Below, in pieces: positions 9,621 through 18,980 of a stretch of 64,000 nt of DNA. The notes beneath the pieces were generated by a model. That model searched no databases and had not been told where the DNA came from. It saw only the letters and a program-made list of their open reading frames with translations. The DNA is taken from positions 1-64,000 of the forward strand of contig JAGUYG010000037.1 in assembly GCA_020061465.1 (NCBI GenBank), given 5' to 3'. This stretch comes from Ignavibacteriales bacterium (GTDB lineage Bacteria > Bacteroidota > Ignavibacteria > Ignavibacteriales > Ignavibacteriaceae). Every line of letters starts with the position of its first letter. Within the stretch, counting starts at the first letter, position 1. The translations under genes were made by a program, and so were the position numbers.

Positions 9621-11504
9621 GTGCCGAAAACCAAACGTACCTTTCGAAATCCCTGGACATGGGTACCCTCACTTTATTTTGCCGAAGGCATTCCCTACAT
9701 AGTCGTTATGACCGTTTCGGTAATTATGTATAAAAGATTGGGAATCTCGAACACCGATATTGCACTTTATACAAGCTGGCTTTACCTGCCATGGGTAATA
9801 AAAGCGTTGTGGAGTCCCATTGTTGATTTACTTAGAACTAAGCGGCTTTGGATAATTGTAATGCAATTATTCGTCGGTGCAGGACTTGCGGGTGTGGCTT
9901 TCACAATTCCCGTCTCAAACTTTTTTCAATATACGTTAGCATTTTTCTGGCTGCTGGCATTCAGCTCTGCAACGCATGATATTGCAGCAGACGGATTTTA
10001 TATGCTTGGTCTTTCAAAACATGATCAGGCTTGGTTCGTCGGCATTCGAAGCACTTTTTATCGCTTTGCAATGATTTTCGGACAGGGTATTCTCATTATT
10101 CTTGCTGGCTACATCGAAAGTAACAGCGGCTTGCCGCCGGTGGATTTAGCGGTTAATTCAAAGCCATCTCTACAGCAAATTCAATTTGTTTCTCCGGAGG
10201 AAATTTCTTTCCCCGAAGGAACTGACGAACTAATAATTTTGTTACATAAAAGTGAATTAGAAATTAGTACCGAACCTATCCTCAAATCAAAAGTTGATTC
10301 AATAATCAATTTAGTTAAAGAATGGAATTCCTCTAATGGATTTTATAGGGCAGGAAATGAACCAAAAAAGGAATTGAAAGCTGAAAAGGATGAGCCATCA
10401 TGGTGGAGCAGAAACGTTGCACAACCATTAGAATCATTAATAAGAAAATATTTTGCACCGGCTGAAGTAAAAACAGCTAAAACCGATTTAACCGGAAACA
10501 TAGCATTAGTCTATTTCAAACTGTCGGGCTCACCGCCGGAAAATGAAGATGTTGTAATGAATTTCGGAAGGGAGTCCGGCGATAACAGTATCTCTCTGAT
10601 TGAAGGAACACGATTTGTTTTTAGCAAAGCTAATTGGGAAATACCGGCAATTGCAGTAATTCAATTAGACCCGAAGTTGAAAACCGAAACAACCACTTAC
10701 TTCAAAGGTTATGCGGGAAATATTCCTTTGGCTTGGATGATAACTTTTTTAATACTTGCAGGACTTTTTGTTCTCTTCTTCGTTTATCACAAATTTATCC
10801 TCCCCTATCCAACAGCAGATAAACCGGCTGTAAGAAATGAATCTGCGAATCTATTTTCAGAATTTTTTAAGACATTTATCCTTTTCTTCAAGAAAAAACA
10901 AATCGGTCTTATTCTTGCATTTATATTATTATACAGATTAGGCGAAGCACAACTTGTAAAACTTGCAACACCCTTTTTGTTAGATGCTCAGGAAGTTGGC
11001 GGGTTGGCATTAACCACCGGACAAGTAGGATTTGTTTATGGTACAGTCGGCATTTTGTTTTTAACGCTCGGTGGAATAGTGGGTGGTATACTTGCAGCAA
11101 AATACGGATTGAAATACTGGATATGGTGGATGATTGTTGCAATAAATGTACCCGACATTGTTTACATTTATCTTTCCCATACGCAGACCACTAATTTCTT
11201 GATCATAAATTTAATGGTAGCAATAGAACAATTCGGATATGGCTTCGGATTTACAGCTTATATGTTATACCTGATTTATATTTCCGAAGGCGATCACAAA
11301 ACTTCCCACTATGCAATTGCAACAGGCTTTATGGCGTTAGGAATGATGATACCCGGTATGTTCAGCGGCTGGATACAAGAGATAATTGGTTACCAGCATT
11401 TCTTTGTTTGGGTAATTATCTCCACCATACCCGGATTTATCATCGTTAAATTTTTAAATATCGATCCCGAATTCGGGAAAAAAACTGAGGAGAGCAAAGC
11501 ATAA
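9621..11504 (+). CDS. ampG: AmpG-like muropeptide permease with extra periplasmic domain
   Basis: Major-facilitator permease of the AmpG type (WTWVPSLYFAEGIPYIVVMTV; THDIAADGFYML in TM4), importing GlcNAc-anhydroMurNAc muropeptides for recycling. Five N-terminal helices (to about residue 165) are followed by a soluble insert of about 200 residues (about 165-370), then the remaining helices. By the usual topology the insert is periplasmic. Its second half looks beta-rich (VVMNFGRESGDNSIS...YFKGYAGNIP). The gene starts with GTG, is 627 residues long, and its stop overlaps the start of the next gene by one base (TAATG), tying it to the glucosaminidase fusion. Confidence 0.88.
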   Translation: MPKTKRTFRNPWTWVPSLYFAEGIPYIVVMTVSVIMYKRLGISNTDIALYTSWLYLPWVIKALWSPIVDLLRTKRLWIIVMQLFVGAGLAGVAFTIPVSNFFQYTLAFFWLLAFSSATHDIAADGFYMLGLSKHDQAWFVGIRSTFYRFAMIFGQGILIILAGYIESNSGLPPVDLAVNSKPSLQQIQFVSPEEISFPEGTDELIILLHKSELEISTEPILKSKVDSIINLVKEWNSSNGFYRAGNEPKKELKAEKDEPSWWSRNVAQPLESLIRKYFAPAEVKTAKTDLTGNIALVYFKLSGSPPENEDVVMNFGRESGDNSISLIEGTRFVFSKANWEIPAIAVIQLDPKLKTETTTYFKGYAGNIPLAWMITFLILAGLFVLFFVYHKFILPYPTADKPAVRNESANLFSEFFKTFILFFKKKQIGLILAFILLYRLGEAQLVKLATPFLLDAQEVGGLALTTGQVGFVYGTVGILFLTLGGIVGGILAAKYGLKYWIWWMIVAINVPDIVYIYLSHTQTTNFLIINLMVAIEQFGYGFGFTAYMLYLIYISEGDHKTSHYAIATGFMALGMMIPGMFSGWIQEIIGYQHFFVWVIISTIPGFIIVKFLNIDPEFGKKTEESKA

Positions 11505-14380
11505 TGAAAAAGACGTTCATCTCTACAATTGTTCTTTCATTACTCCTATCAAATTTTTTATTCGAAGGATTCTCTAAATATCAAGACAAACCGATAAGCA
11601 AAGCTGCTTTCACGGAAATCTTTACAAAAAAAGATGATCCATGGGTTGAAAATATAATTTCTAAAATGACCCTTGAAGAGAAAGCCGGACAGGTCGTTTT
11701 TCCTCATGCTTACGGCAGATACATGAGCGCTGATAGTCCCGATTATCAACGACTTGTTAAGCTTGTTAAAGAAAGAAAAGTAGGCGGACTAATTTTCTTT
11801 CTGAGTAACATTTACGATCAAGCGATACTTACAAATAAAATGCAGGAATTGGCTGACGTTCCCTTATTGATTTCGGCAGATTTTGAGCGCGGCGTTGCAC
11901 AGCGCGCAGTTGATGCAACGTTATTTCCTTACAACATGGGCATTGGTGCGGCAGATGATGCTGAATTAACTTATCAAATGGGAAAAATAATAGCCGAAGA
12001 AGGAAGAGCTTTAGGCGTGCACCAAAATTATGCGCCTGTTGCAGATGTGAATAACAATCCTTTCAATCCTATCATCAACGTGCGGTCATTTGGAGAAGAT
12101 GTTAGTCTTGTTCAACGATTGAGCAATGCATTCCTGAAAGGTATTCAAGAAGGCGGAATGTTAGCTACATCAAAACATTTCCCGGGACATGGCAATACAG
12201 ATACGGATTCACACCGCAGCCTGCCTACAATCAGCGGCTCGAAACAGGATTTGTGGAAGACTGAATTAGCTCCCTTCAAATCAAATATAGAAAACGGAGT
12301 GATGTCCTTCATGATCGGTCATCTCGATGTGCCGGCTTTTGAGCAGAAATCCGGTTTACCTTCTACTCTCTCAAAAAGCATTGTTACCGAACTTCTTCAA
12401 TATGAAATGAGATTTAAAGGACTTATAGTTACAGATGCAATGGGCATGCGGGCAATAACTAATTCTTTTACAACTGCGGAAGCAACTGTTCTAGCACTGA
12501 AGGCAGGCAATGATGCAATTCTTTTTCCTAATAATCCTGAAGAATCAATCGGTGCAATCATTGAAGCAGTTAAAAAAGGCGAATTGACAGAGGAGAGACT
12601 TGATCACTCAATAAGGAAAATACTGCTCGCAAAAAAATGGGCGGGGCTTGATAAAAATAAATTTATTGATTTGAATGACATTGCAAATAAAGTCGGCACA
12701 AATTCGCATTGGGAAACTGCAAAAAAGTTAGCGCGAAAATCAATTACGCTTGTAAAGAACGATGATTCAATAATTCCGCTAACATCAGATTCTAAAAGAA
12801 ATTTTCTTAATATCAGTTTGTTAGACAGCCGTATTCCGGGAGCAGAAAGATATTTCAATTCTCTGCTGTCACAGCGGCTAACTAAATTTAATTCGAGAAC
12901 ATTATTAATAAACGGCACCGATGAGGATTATAAGGCAGCTCTTGAAGCCGCTAAAAATTCAGATGTGATTTTTCTCTCGGTTTACCTGAAAGTAAGAGCT
13001 TACGAGGGTAATCTTGGATTAACGGATAGACAGGCACAACTTGTTAATGATTTATTAAAGCTTAATAAGACTGTCGTATTCACATCGCACGGAAATCCTT
13101 ATATACTTTCACTTTTTCCTGATGCAAGCACATACTTATGCAATTACGGTGATACGGAAGTATCCGAACAAGCCTTAGCCGAAGCAATTTTCGGAGAGAT
13201 TGATATACGGGGTAACCTGCCTGTTTCAATTCCCAATTCATCATACGCTTTTGGTTCAGGAATTAAATTAAATCAATCAGCTTTACGAAATGAATACTTT
13301 CCTCTTCCCGGTGATAGAAATAAATTTAAAGAGGCAGATAACTTAGTTGAGCATGCAATTTCAGATACCGCTTTCCCGGGAGCGGTTTTGCTTATCGCTA
13401 AAGACGGTAAAGTGATTTACGAAAAAGCATACGGAAAATATACTTACGATTATACTTCAAAACGGATGAGCACAAACACGATTTTCGATTTGGCTTCCCT
13501 TTCTAAAGTGATTGCAACTACAACTGCAGCTATGATTTGTTATGACCGAAAACTTATCGATCTTGACGATAAAGTAGCAAAGCATATTCCCGAGTTTGGA
13601 CAAAATGAAAAGGAAAATATTACAATAAGAAATCTGCTTGTTCATAACAGCGGCTTAGTTGCATGGAAAAAATTCTACGAGCATTACAATAACCCCGAGG
13701 ACGTGTTGAAGGATATTTATGCTTCACCGTTAGAATACCCTACGGGCACAAAAATGGTTTATTCTGATTTGGGCATGATAACCTTAGCCAAGATTATCGA
13801 AAAAGTTACAGGCAAAACGCTTGATGTTTTCTGTAAAGATGAAATTTTCGACACGCTTGGAATGTCAAACACAATGTATAATCCGCCGGCATCATTAAAA
13901 GATAGGATTGCACCTACAGAATTTGATAACTATTGGAGAATGAGACAATTAGTAGGTGAAGTTCATGACGAAGCGGCATCGTTACTAAATGGTGTTGCAG
14001 GTCATGCAGGATTGTTTTCCACAGCAAGCGATCTTTCAAAGATACTTCAAATGTTAATGCGGAAAGGAAACTATCAAGGCAAGCAGTTTATTAAACCTGA
14101 AACAATTGAGTTGTTTACTAAAAAACAATCAGACCAAAGCTCCAGAGCATTGGGCTGGGATACAAAATCTCCGGAGGGATCTTCGGCAGGAAATTTATTC
14201 AGCAATTTATCTTATGGTCATACCGGATATACGGGAACTTCAGTTTGGAACGATCCTACCCGAAATTTGTTTGTTGTTTTTTTGACTAACAGAGTTTATC
14301 CTACAAGAAACAATACTAAATTACTTAGGCTTAGACCAATACTTCACGATGCAGTTATTAAAGCGATTGAAAATAATTAA
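11504..14380 (+). CDS. NagZ-type beta-N-acetylglucosaminidase fused to serine beta-lactamase-like domain (copy 1)
   Basis: A 958-residue exported protein: signal peptide, GH3 domain (about 55-400), GH3 C-terminal domain (to about 590) and a class C beta-lactamase/penicillin-binding-like domain (about 615-955). The GH3 part has the NagZ His-Asp loop KHFPGHGNTDTDSH (His225, His229) and nucleophile Asp311 in VTDAMGM. The hydrolase has Ser665-x-x-Lys668 (SLSK), YSD and HTG motifs. It probably trims sugar and peptide from wall fragments, feeding the coupled AmpG permease. The start ATG overlaps the ampG stop by one base. Confidence 0.93.
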   Translation: MKKTFISTIVLSLLLSNFLFEGFSKYQDKPISKAAFTEIFTKKDDPWVENIISKMTLEEKAGQVVFPHAYGRYMSADSPDYQRLVKLVKERKVGGLIFFLSNIYDQAILTNKMQELADVPLLISADFERGVAQRAVDATLFPYNMGIGAADDAELTYQMGKIIAEEGRALGVHQNYAPVADVNNNPFNPIINVRSFGEDVSLVQRLSNAFLKGIQEGGMLATSKHFPGHGNTDTDSHRSLPTISGSKQDLWKTELAPFKSNIENGVMSFMIGHLDVPAFEQKSGLPSTLSKSIVTELLQYEMRFKGLIVTDAMGMRAITNSFTTAEATVLALKAGNDAILFPNNPEESIGAIIEAVKKGELTEERLDHSIRKILLAKKWAGLDKNKFIDLNDIANKVGTNSHWETAKKLARKSITLVKNDDSIIPLTSDSKRNFLNISLLDSRIPGAERYFNSLLSQRLTKFNSRTLLINGTDEDYKAALEAAKNSDVIFLSVYLKVRAYEGNLGLTDRQAQLVNDLLKLNKTVVFTSHGNPYILSLFPDASTYLCNYGDTEVSEQALAEAIFGEIDIRGNLPVSIPNSSYAFGSGIKLNQSALRNEYFPLPGDRNKFKEADNLVEHAISDTAFPGAVLLIAKDGKVIYEKAYGKYTYDYTSKRMSTNTIFDLASLSKVIATTTAAMICYDRKLIDLDDKVAKHIPEFGQNEKENITIRNLLVHNSGLVAWKKFYEHYNNPEDVLKDIYASPLEYPTGTKMVYSDLGMITLAKIIEKVTGKTLDVFCKDEIFDTLGMSNTMYNPPASLKDRIAPTEFDNYWRMRQLVGEVHDEAASLLNGVAGHAGLFSTASDLSKILQMLMRKGNYQGKQFIKPETIELFTKKQSDQSSRALGWDTKSPEGSSAGNLFSNLSYGHTGYTGTSVWNDPTRNLFVVFLTNRVYPTRNNTKLLRLRPILHDAVIKAIENN

Positions 14381-14390
14381 TAGATTTTAT

Positions 14391-14427
14391 GCCCCGACAT
14401 TCAGCCGGGGCTTCACTTCGCTTTTTT
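14391..14427 (+). terminator. Terminator between the two NagZ fusions
   Basis: Stem GCCCCG (14391-14396) and CGGGGC (14406-14411), then a T run (14422-14427) ten bases further on. It separates the two paralogues, so copy 2 may be transcribed less or from its own promoter. Confidence 0.5.
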
Positions 14428-14457
14428 ATGATCAAACAATACATTCCGGATTGGTGA

Positions 14458-17400
14458 ATGAATCCCAAATTGATTAAAACGACAATTGTCTTATGGATTT
14501 TACTGCTGCCGATATGTGCGCTTGCACCGACGGACATTACTCTTTCAACAATTTATTACAGCGGGAGCTATATGAAAGAAACTAATGAATCAGTATTTAA
14601 TTATCCATCTGTCTTCCCACTTACCGATGACGATAAAAATTGGATTGAGCAAACGCTAAACGGTATGAGTGTTCTGGAAAAATGCGGACAGATGATAATG
14701 CCTTGGGCACTTGGAAATTATATCTCGGATGACTCAAAAGAGTTTAAAAGACTTTCTTCCCTCGTAAGAGATCTTAAAGTAGGCGGAATAATTTTCTTCA
14801 AAGGGGATATTATGAATGAAGCCTTGATAATAAATAAGCTTCAGGATTTGGCTAATGTTTCGCTTTTAATGGCGTCTGATTTCGAGCGCGGTTTAGGAAT
14901 GAGGCTTACCGATGGATTGGAGTTTCCTTACAACATGGCTGTTGCAGCCACCGGTAAACCCGAGCTTTCTTACAAAATGGCTCGAGCTGTTTCAGCAGAA
15001 TGCAGAGCTATGGGTGTTCATCAAAATTATGCCCCTGTTGCCGATGTAAATAATAATGCGGAAAATCCGATAATCAATATTCGTGCATATTCTGAAGATA
15101 AAGATATCGTATCTGAATTTTCGAACGCATACATAGCCGGTGCAGCAGAGGAAATAGTATTAACTACTGTTAAACATTTTCCCGGACACGGCGATACAAA
15201 AATTGATTCACACCAGGATTTGCCGGTTATTAATATCGACCGTTTGAATTTAGCAGCCAATGAGCTTGTTCCGTTTGCCGAAGCAATTCGGGCGGGAGTT
15301 CACTCTGTTATGGTTGGGCATTTGGCTGTTCCGGCAATTGAACCGGAACCTCGTTTGCCGGCAACTCTATCCAAAGTTATAATTTCAGATTTGCTTAAAG
15401 GTGAAATGGGATTTGAAGGACTCGTAGTTACCGATGCAATGAACATGAGTGCAATTACAAAGTACTATTCCACCGCCGAAGCAACTATACTTGCCATTAA
15501 AGCAGGCGTAGATATTTTACTTATGCCGCCGGATGAAGAAGTTGCCGTGTATGCAATAAAAAGTGCGGTTGAAACCGGAGACATCGACATCAAACAAATT
15601 GATAACAGCGTTAGAAAAATTTTAGCTGCAAAAAGATGGCTTAGAATTACAAACAATAAATTTTCAAATATTGAAGAATTGAATAAAGTAATAGGTAAAA
15701 AATCTCACTATAGACTGGCAGAAGAAATAGCAGAAAAATCTATTACACTTGTTCGTGATGAAAAAAGCATTCTGCCTCTTGATCCTAAAAAAATTTACCG
15801 CACTTCCTGTATTACGCTTACCGATGGGAGCGGCAGCGATGGCATAATGGTCTTCCAAAATGAAGTAGAAAATAATTTTGGATATGTTGCAAAAACTGTT
15901 CTCACGAAACGAAGCAGAGCAATAGATTATTCAAATGCACTTCAAATTGCTAAGCAGTCGGATCTTATATTAGTACCGGCATTCGTTAAAGTAAAGGCAT
16001 ATCAAGGTACCGTAAGCCTTCCCGATGAGCACGTAAAGTTTATCAATAATCTTCTGAAATTAAAAACTCCGGTTGTGCTTATCAGCTTTGGCAATCCCTA
16101 TCTTTTATCTCTATTTCCGAAAGCTAAAATTTATTTAACTGCCTACGGCGATCCAGCCGTTTCGCAAAGAGCGATGGTTAATGCACTAATCGGAGAGAAC
16201 AGCATAACAGGCAGACTTCCAATTTCGATTCCGAACACAGAGCATAAAATTGGTGACGGAATCATCGTCGAAAATTCCTTTTTGAAATTTAGTGCCGCTG
16301 AAAATGATACTAATTATGATTTTAGAAGCATAGATCAATTGATGACTAAAGCAGTCGAAGAAAAAATTTTCCCGGGCGGCGTGTTGTTAATCGGTCATAA
16401 AAGCAAAGTAATCTATGAAAAAGCCTTCGGAAAATTTACGTACGAAGAAAATTCAAATCCGTTTACTATCGACGCAATTTTTGATCTTGCATCGCTTTCA
16501 AAAGTAGTAGGGACCACTTCGGCAGCGATGTTTCTCTTTGATGAGAAGAAATTAAATTTAGACGAAAAAGTATCCGCGTATATACCTGAATTTGGCACTA
16601 ACGAAAAAGAAAATATTACAGTTAGAAATTTACTGCTTCACAATTCGGGATTAATTGCTTACAGAAATTTTACAAATTTATATCCCGGCAGAGATGAAGT
16701 CCTCTCGGCAATTATGAATGAAAAGTTAGAATATCCAACTGGAAATAAAGCAGTCTACAGCGATTTGAACATGATAGTGCTCCAACAAGTTATTGAAAAA
16801 TTGAGCGGTAAAAAGTTAGATGAGTTTCTTGCAGAAAAATTATTTAAACCATTAAAGATGAATCGCACTATGTACAATCCGCCCAAGGAATTGTGGTACT
16901 ACTGCCCTCCTACAAGCGACTCTAACGATCCATTAAAAAGAAACAAAGGAGTAGTTCATGACGGAAATGCTTTCATTCTGGAGGGTGTTGCAGGACATGC
17001 TGGACTTTTCTCTACAGCAGGTGATTTGGCAATCTTTATGCGATTGATGCTTCAACACGGGAAATACGGAAATAAACAATACATAAAGCCTTCTACTATT
17101 ACAGCCTGGTTAAAGAATCAATCGAAAGAAAGTTCACGAGCACTTGGGTGGGATACTAATTTCGAAAAGAACTCTGCGGCAGGGGAATTATTTTCAGAAA
17201 AGTCTTTTGGACATACAGGTTTTACCGGTACTTCCATGTGGGCGGATGATGAGAAAGATTTATTTGTAATATTATTAACAAACAGAGTTTATCCCGACGG
17301 AACTAACACAGGCATAATAAATTTCCGTCCGCTTCTTCATACTGAAGTAATAAAAGTATTAATGGAATGGTTTTCAAATGTAAGTTGGTTTTTACATTAG
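14458..17400 (+). CDS. NagZ-type glucosaminidase/serine beta-lactamase-like fusion (copy 2)
   Basis: A 980-residue paralogue of the preceding gene with the same domain order. The signal peptide (TTIVLWILLLPICAL) is followed by GH3 with KHFPGHGDTKIDSH (His240, His244) and Asp326 in VTDAMNM, then the serine hydrolase with Ser679-Leu-Ser-Lys682, YSDLNM and HTGFTG. All catalytic residues are kept, so both copies should be active; divergence is spread along the whole length, indicating an old tandem duplication rather than a recent one. The difference in substrate cannot be read from sequence. Confidence 0.92.
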   Translation: MNPKLIKTTIVLWILLLPICALAPTDITLSTIYYSGSYMKETNESVFNYPSVFPLTDDDKNWIEQTLNGMSVLEKCGQMIMPWALGNYISDDSKEFKRLSSLVRDLKVGGIIFFKGDIMNEALIINKLQDLANVSLLMASDFERGLGMRLTDGLEFPYNMAVAATGKPELSYKMARAVSAECRAMGVHQNYAPVADVNNNAENPIINIRAYSEDKDIVSEFSNAYIAGAAEEIVLTTVKHFPGHGDTKIDSHQDLPVINIDRLNLAANELVPFAEAIRAGVHSVMVGHLAVPAIEPEPRLPATLSKVIISDLLKGEMGFEGLVVTDAMNMSAITKYYSTAEATILAIKAGVDILLMPPDEEVAVYAIKSAVETGDIDIKQIDNSVRKILAAKRWLRITNNKFSNIEELNKVIGKKSHYRLAEEIAEKSITLVRDEKSILPLDPKKIYRTSCITLTDGSGSDGIMVFQNEVENNFGYVAKTVLTKRSRAIDYSNALQIAKQSDLILVPAFVKVKAYQGTVSLPDEHVKFINNLLKLKTPVVLISFGNPYLLSLFPKAKIYLTAYGDPAVSQRAMVNALIGENSITGRLPISIPNTEHKIGDGIIVENSFLKFSAAENDTNYDFRSIDQLMTKAVEEKIFPGGVLLIGHKSKVIYEKAFGKFTYEENSNPFTIDAIFDLASLSKVVGTTSAAMFLFDEKKLNLDEKVSAYIPEFGTNEKENITVRNLLLHNSGLIAYRNFTNLYPGRDEVLSAIMNEKLEYPTGNKAVYSDLNMIVLQQVIEKLSGKKLDEFLAEKLFKPLKMNRTMYNPPKELWYYCPPTSDSNDPLKRNKGVVHDGNAFILEGVAGHAGLFSTAGDLAIFMRLMLQHGKYGNKQYIKPSTITAWLKNQSKESSRALGWDTNFEKNSAAGELFSEKSFGHTGFTGTSMWADDEKDLFVILLTNRVYPDGTNTGIINFRPLLHTEVIKVLMEWFSNVSWFLH

Positions 17401-17747
17401 ATTAAATTATCTAAACATTCAGGATGACTTTAGTAATAAGATTAAAAATCTAACCTACGGTTTAAACTTGGTTGACAAATTAATATTAAAAAATTTTTAT
17501 GACAACGTATAAAACCTGTCAATAGCGTTACTTATCGTTAGTTATTAACCTGTCTCAATTTTAGATGGCTCACACACAAATCTCAAAATAAAATATTCGC
17601 TAATCAATCATCTAATATTAACATCACTAAATCTTACAAATCGGGTTCAATTAGCCGATTTTAGCGATTCATTTTTTATCAATTGCTGGTACAACATTTG
17701 AGTTTTCTTTGTGGTAAAGATAATGTACTATTAAAAAGGATCGTTTA
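17401..17747. other. Intergenic region upstream of the LytTR regulator
   Basis: 347 AT-rich bases without a credible gene. It holds a possible -35 TTGACA (17472-17477) with a weak -10 TTTTAT 17 bases on, and a 7-bp inverted repeat listed separately. Confidence 0.5.
17638..17661. promoter_or_regulatory. Inverted repeat, possible operator
   Basis: AAATCGG (17638-17644) and CCGATTT (17655-17661) form a 7-bp perfect dyad with a 10-base spacer, 87 bases before the response-regulator start. LytTR proteins usually bind direct repeats, so this may be the site of another factor. No T run follows, so a terminator is less likely. Confidence 0.3.
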
Positions 17748-18548
17748 ATGAACGATAATTCAAAACTCAAAGCCTTGATTGTAGATGATGATTTACAATT
17801 CAGAAAACTTCTTAATATTTTATTAAAGAAGTTTCCGGAAATTAACGTCGTCGGTGAAGCTGCAAGTCTGCGTGCTGCGGTTGATTTAATAAACAGTAAA
17901 AAACCAGACAGTATATTTCTGGATGTGTGCTTAAAAAATGAGAGTGGATTTGATTTAATTAATAAAATTAATAAAGACACAAAAATTGTTTTTGTAAGCG
18001 CTTATGATGAGTATGCTCTTAAGGCTTTTGAAATTGATGCGCTTGATTATCTAAAAAAACCCCTTGAAAAAGATCGTCTTGCTTTAACTGTTAAGAGATT
18101 ATTAAAAGAAAAACCCGGAAACGGGGACGATGCAGATTTAAAGACACCAAAATCGAAAGGGGACTCGCAGCATCCCGAGATGAAAAATCGTAACGGCTCG
18201 AACAAGCGTTTCAGTTTTGACGACCGAATATTAATTAGCGGCGATGGAATTTCACGCTTTATAAAAATCAGCTCCATTCTCTGCATAACCGCAGAAAAGG
18301 ATTATTCGTACATCTACGCTGTGGGTGAGAAAAAACATATCGTTCTCAAATCAATGGTTGAGTGGGAGGAAAGACTGCCTTCAAAATATTTTGTGCGCAT
18401 ACACCGTTCAACTATTATCAATCTTGAATACGTTGAAAGAGTTGAGAAATGGTTCAACTATTCATATCATGTATATTCGCAGGGATTGGCTCAGCCTTTA
18501 ACAATGAGTAGAAGATACGCGGCTAAGCTTAAACAACGTTTTAAATAA
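17748..18548 (+). CDS. LytTR-family response regulator
   Basis: 266 residues: receiver domain (1-120) with acidic pocket IVDDD, phosphoacceptor Asp59 in SIFLDVCLKNESG and the conserved KKP loop, a variable polar linker (about 125-150), and a C-terminal LytTR DNA-binding domain (YFVRIHRSTIINLEYVERVE). It regulates transcription after phosphorylation. No histidine kinase is adjacent, so it is an orphan regulator here. The ATG follows an AAAAGGA ribosome binding site. Confidence 0.93.
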   Translation: MNDNSKLKALIVDDDLQFRKLLNILLKKFPEINVVGEAASLRAAVDLINSKKPDSIFLDVCLKNESGFDLINKINKDTKIVFVSAYDEYALKAFEIDALDYLKKPLEKDRLALTVKRLLKEKPGNGDDADLKTPKSKGDSQHPEMKNRNGSNKRFSFDDRILISGDGISRFIKISSILCITAEKDYSYIYAVGEKKHIVLKSMVEWEERLPSKYFVRIHRSTIINLEYVERVEKWFNYSYHVYSQGLAQPLTMSRRYAAKLKQRFK

Positions 18549-18759
18549 AATTTTTCCAGCCTAATATATATCCTCGATTAACTCATCAAAGGTTCTATTA
18601 TCAAAATCTAACCATGTATTATAATTCCAAATGATTTGTCTGATGGAAATACCCTCTCCTTAGCATTCGCTTAACAAAAAGTTTTTATTTAAAATCTACA
18701 ACCATTTTCCATTTAAGCCTCAAATTCTTAAATTACTTCTGAAATAAAAGGATAATAAA

Positions 18760-18954
18760 ATGCCATTAAAAAGATCGCGTAATTCAATTATTGCAGGTGT
18801 ATGCGGCGGAATTGCTGAATGGCTTGGCTGGGATCCAACTGTAGTACGCATAGGTTACGTACTTCTTTCAATCCTTTCTGCAGCTTTTCCCGGTATTTTG
18901 GTATATATAATTCTTTGGGTAATAATGCCGGCACCCGATTCTAACAATTATTAA
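18760..18954 (+). CDS. PspC-domain membrane protein
   Basis: 64 residues: the PspC signature SRNSIIAGVCGGIAEWLGWD followed by one strongly hydrophobic segment (about 28-55) and PAPDSN. This is the stand-alone PspC form common in Bacteroidota, an inner-membrane protein linked in other bacteria to envelope stress. No pspA or pspB is present in the window. Ribosome binding site AAAAGGATAA. Confidence 0.9.
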   Translation: MPLKRSRNSIIAGVCGGIAEWLGWDPTVVRIGYVLLSILSAAFPGILVYIILWVIMPAPDSNNY

Positions 18955-18980
18955 AAGCGTATTAATATTTTGGTATTAGC

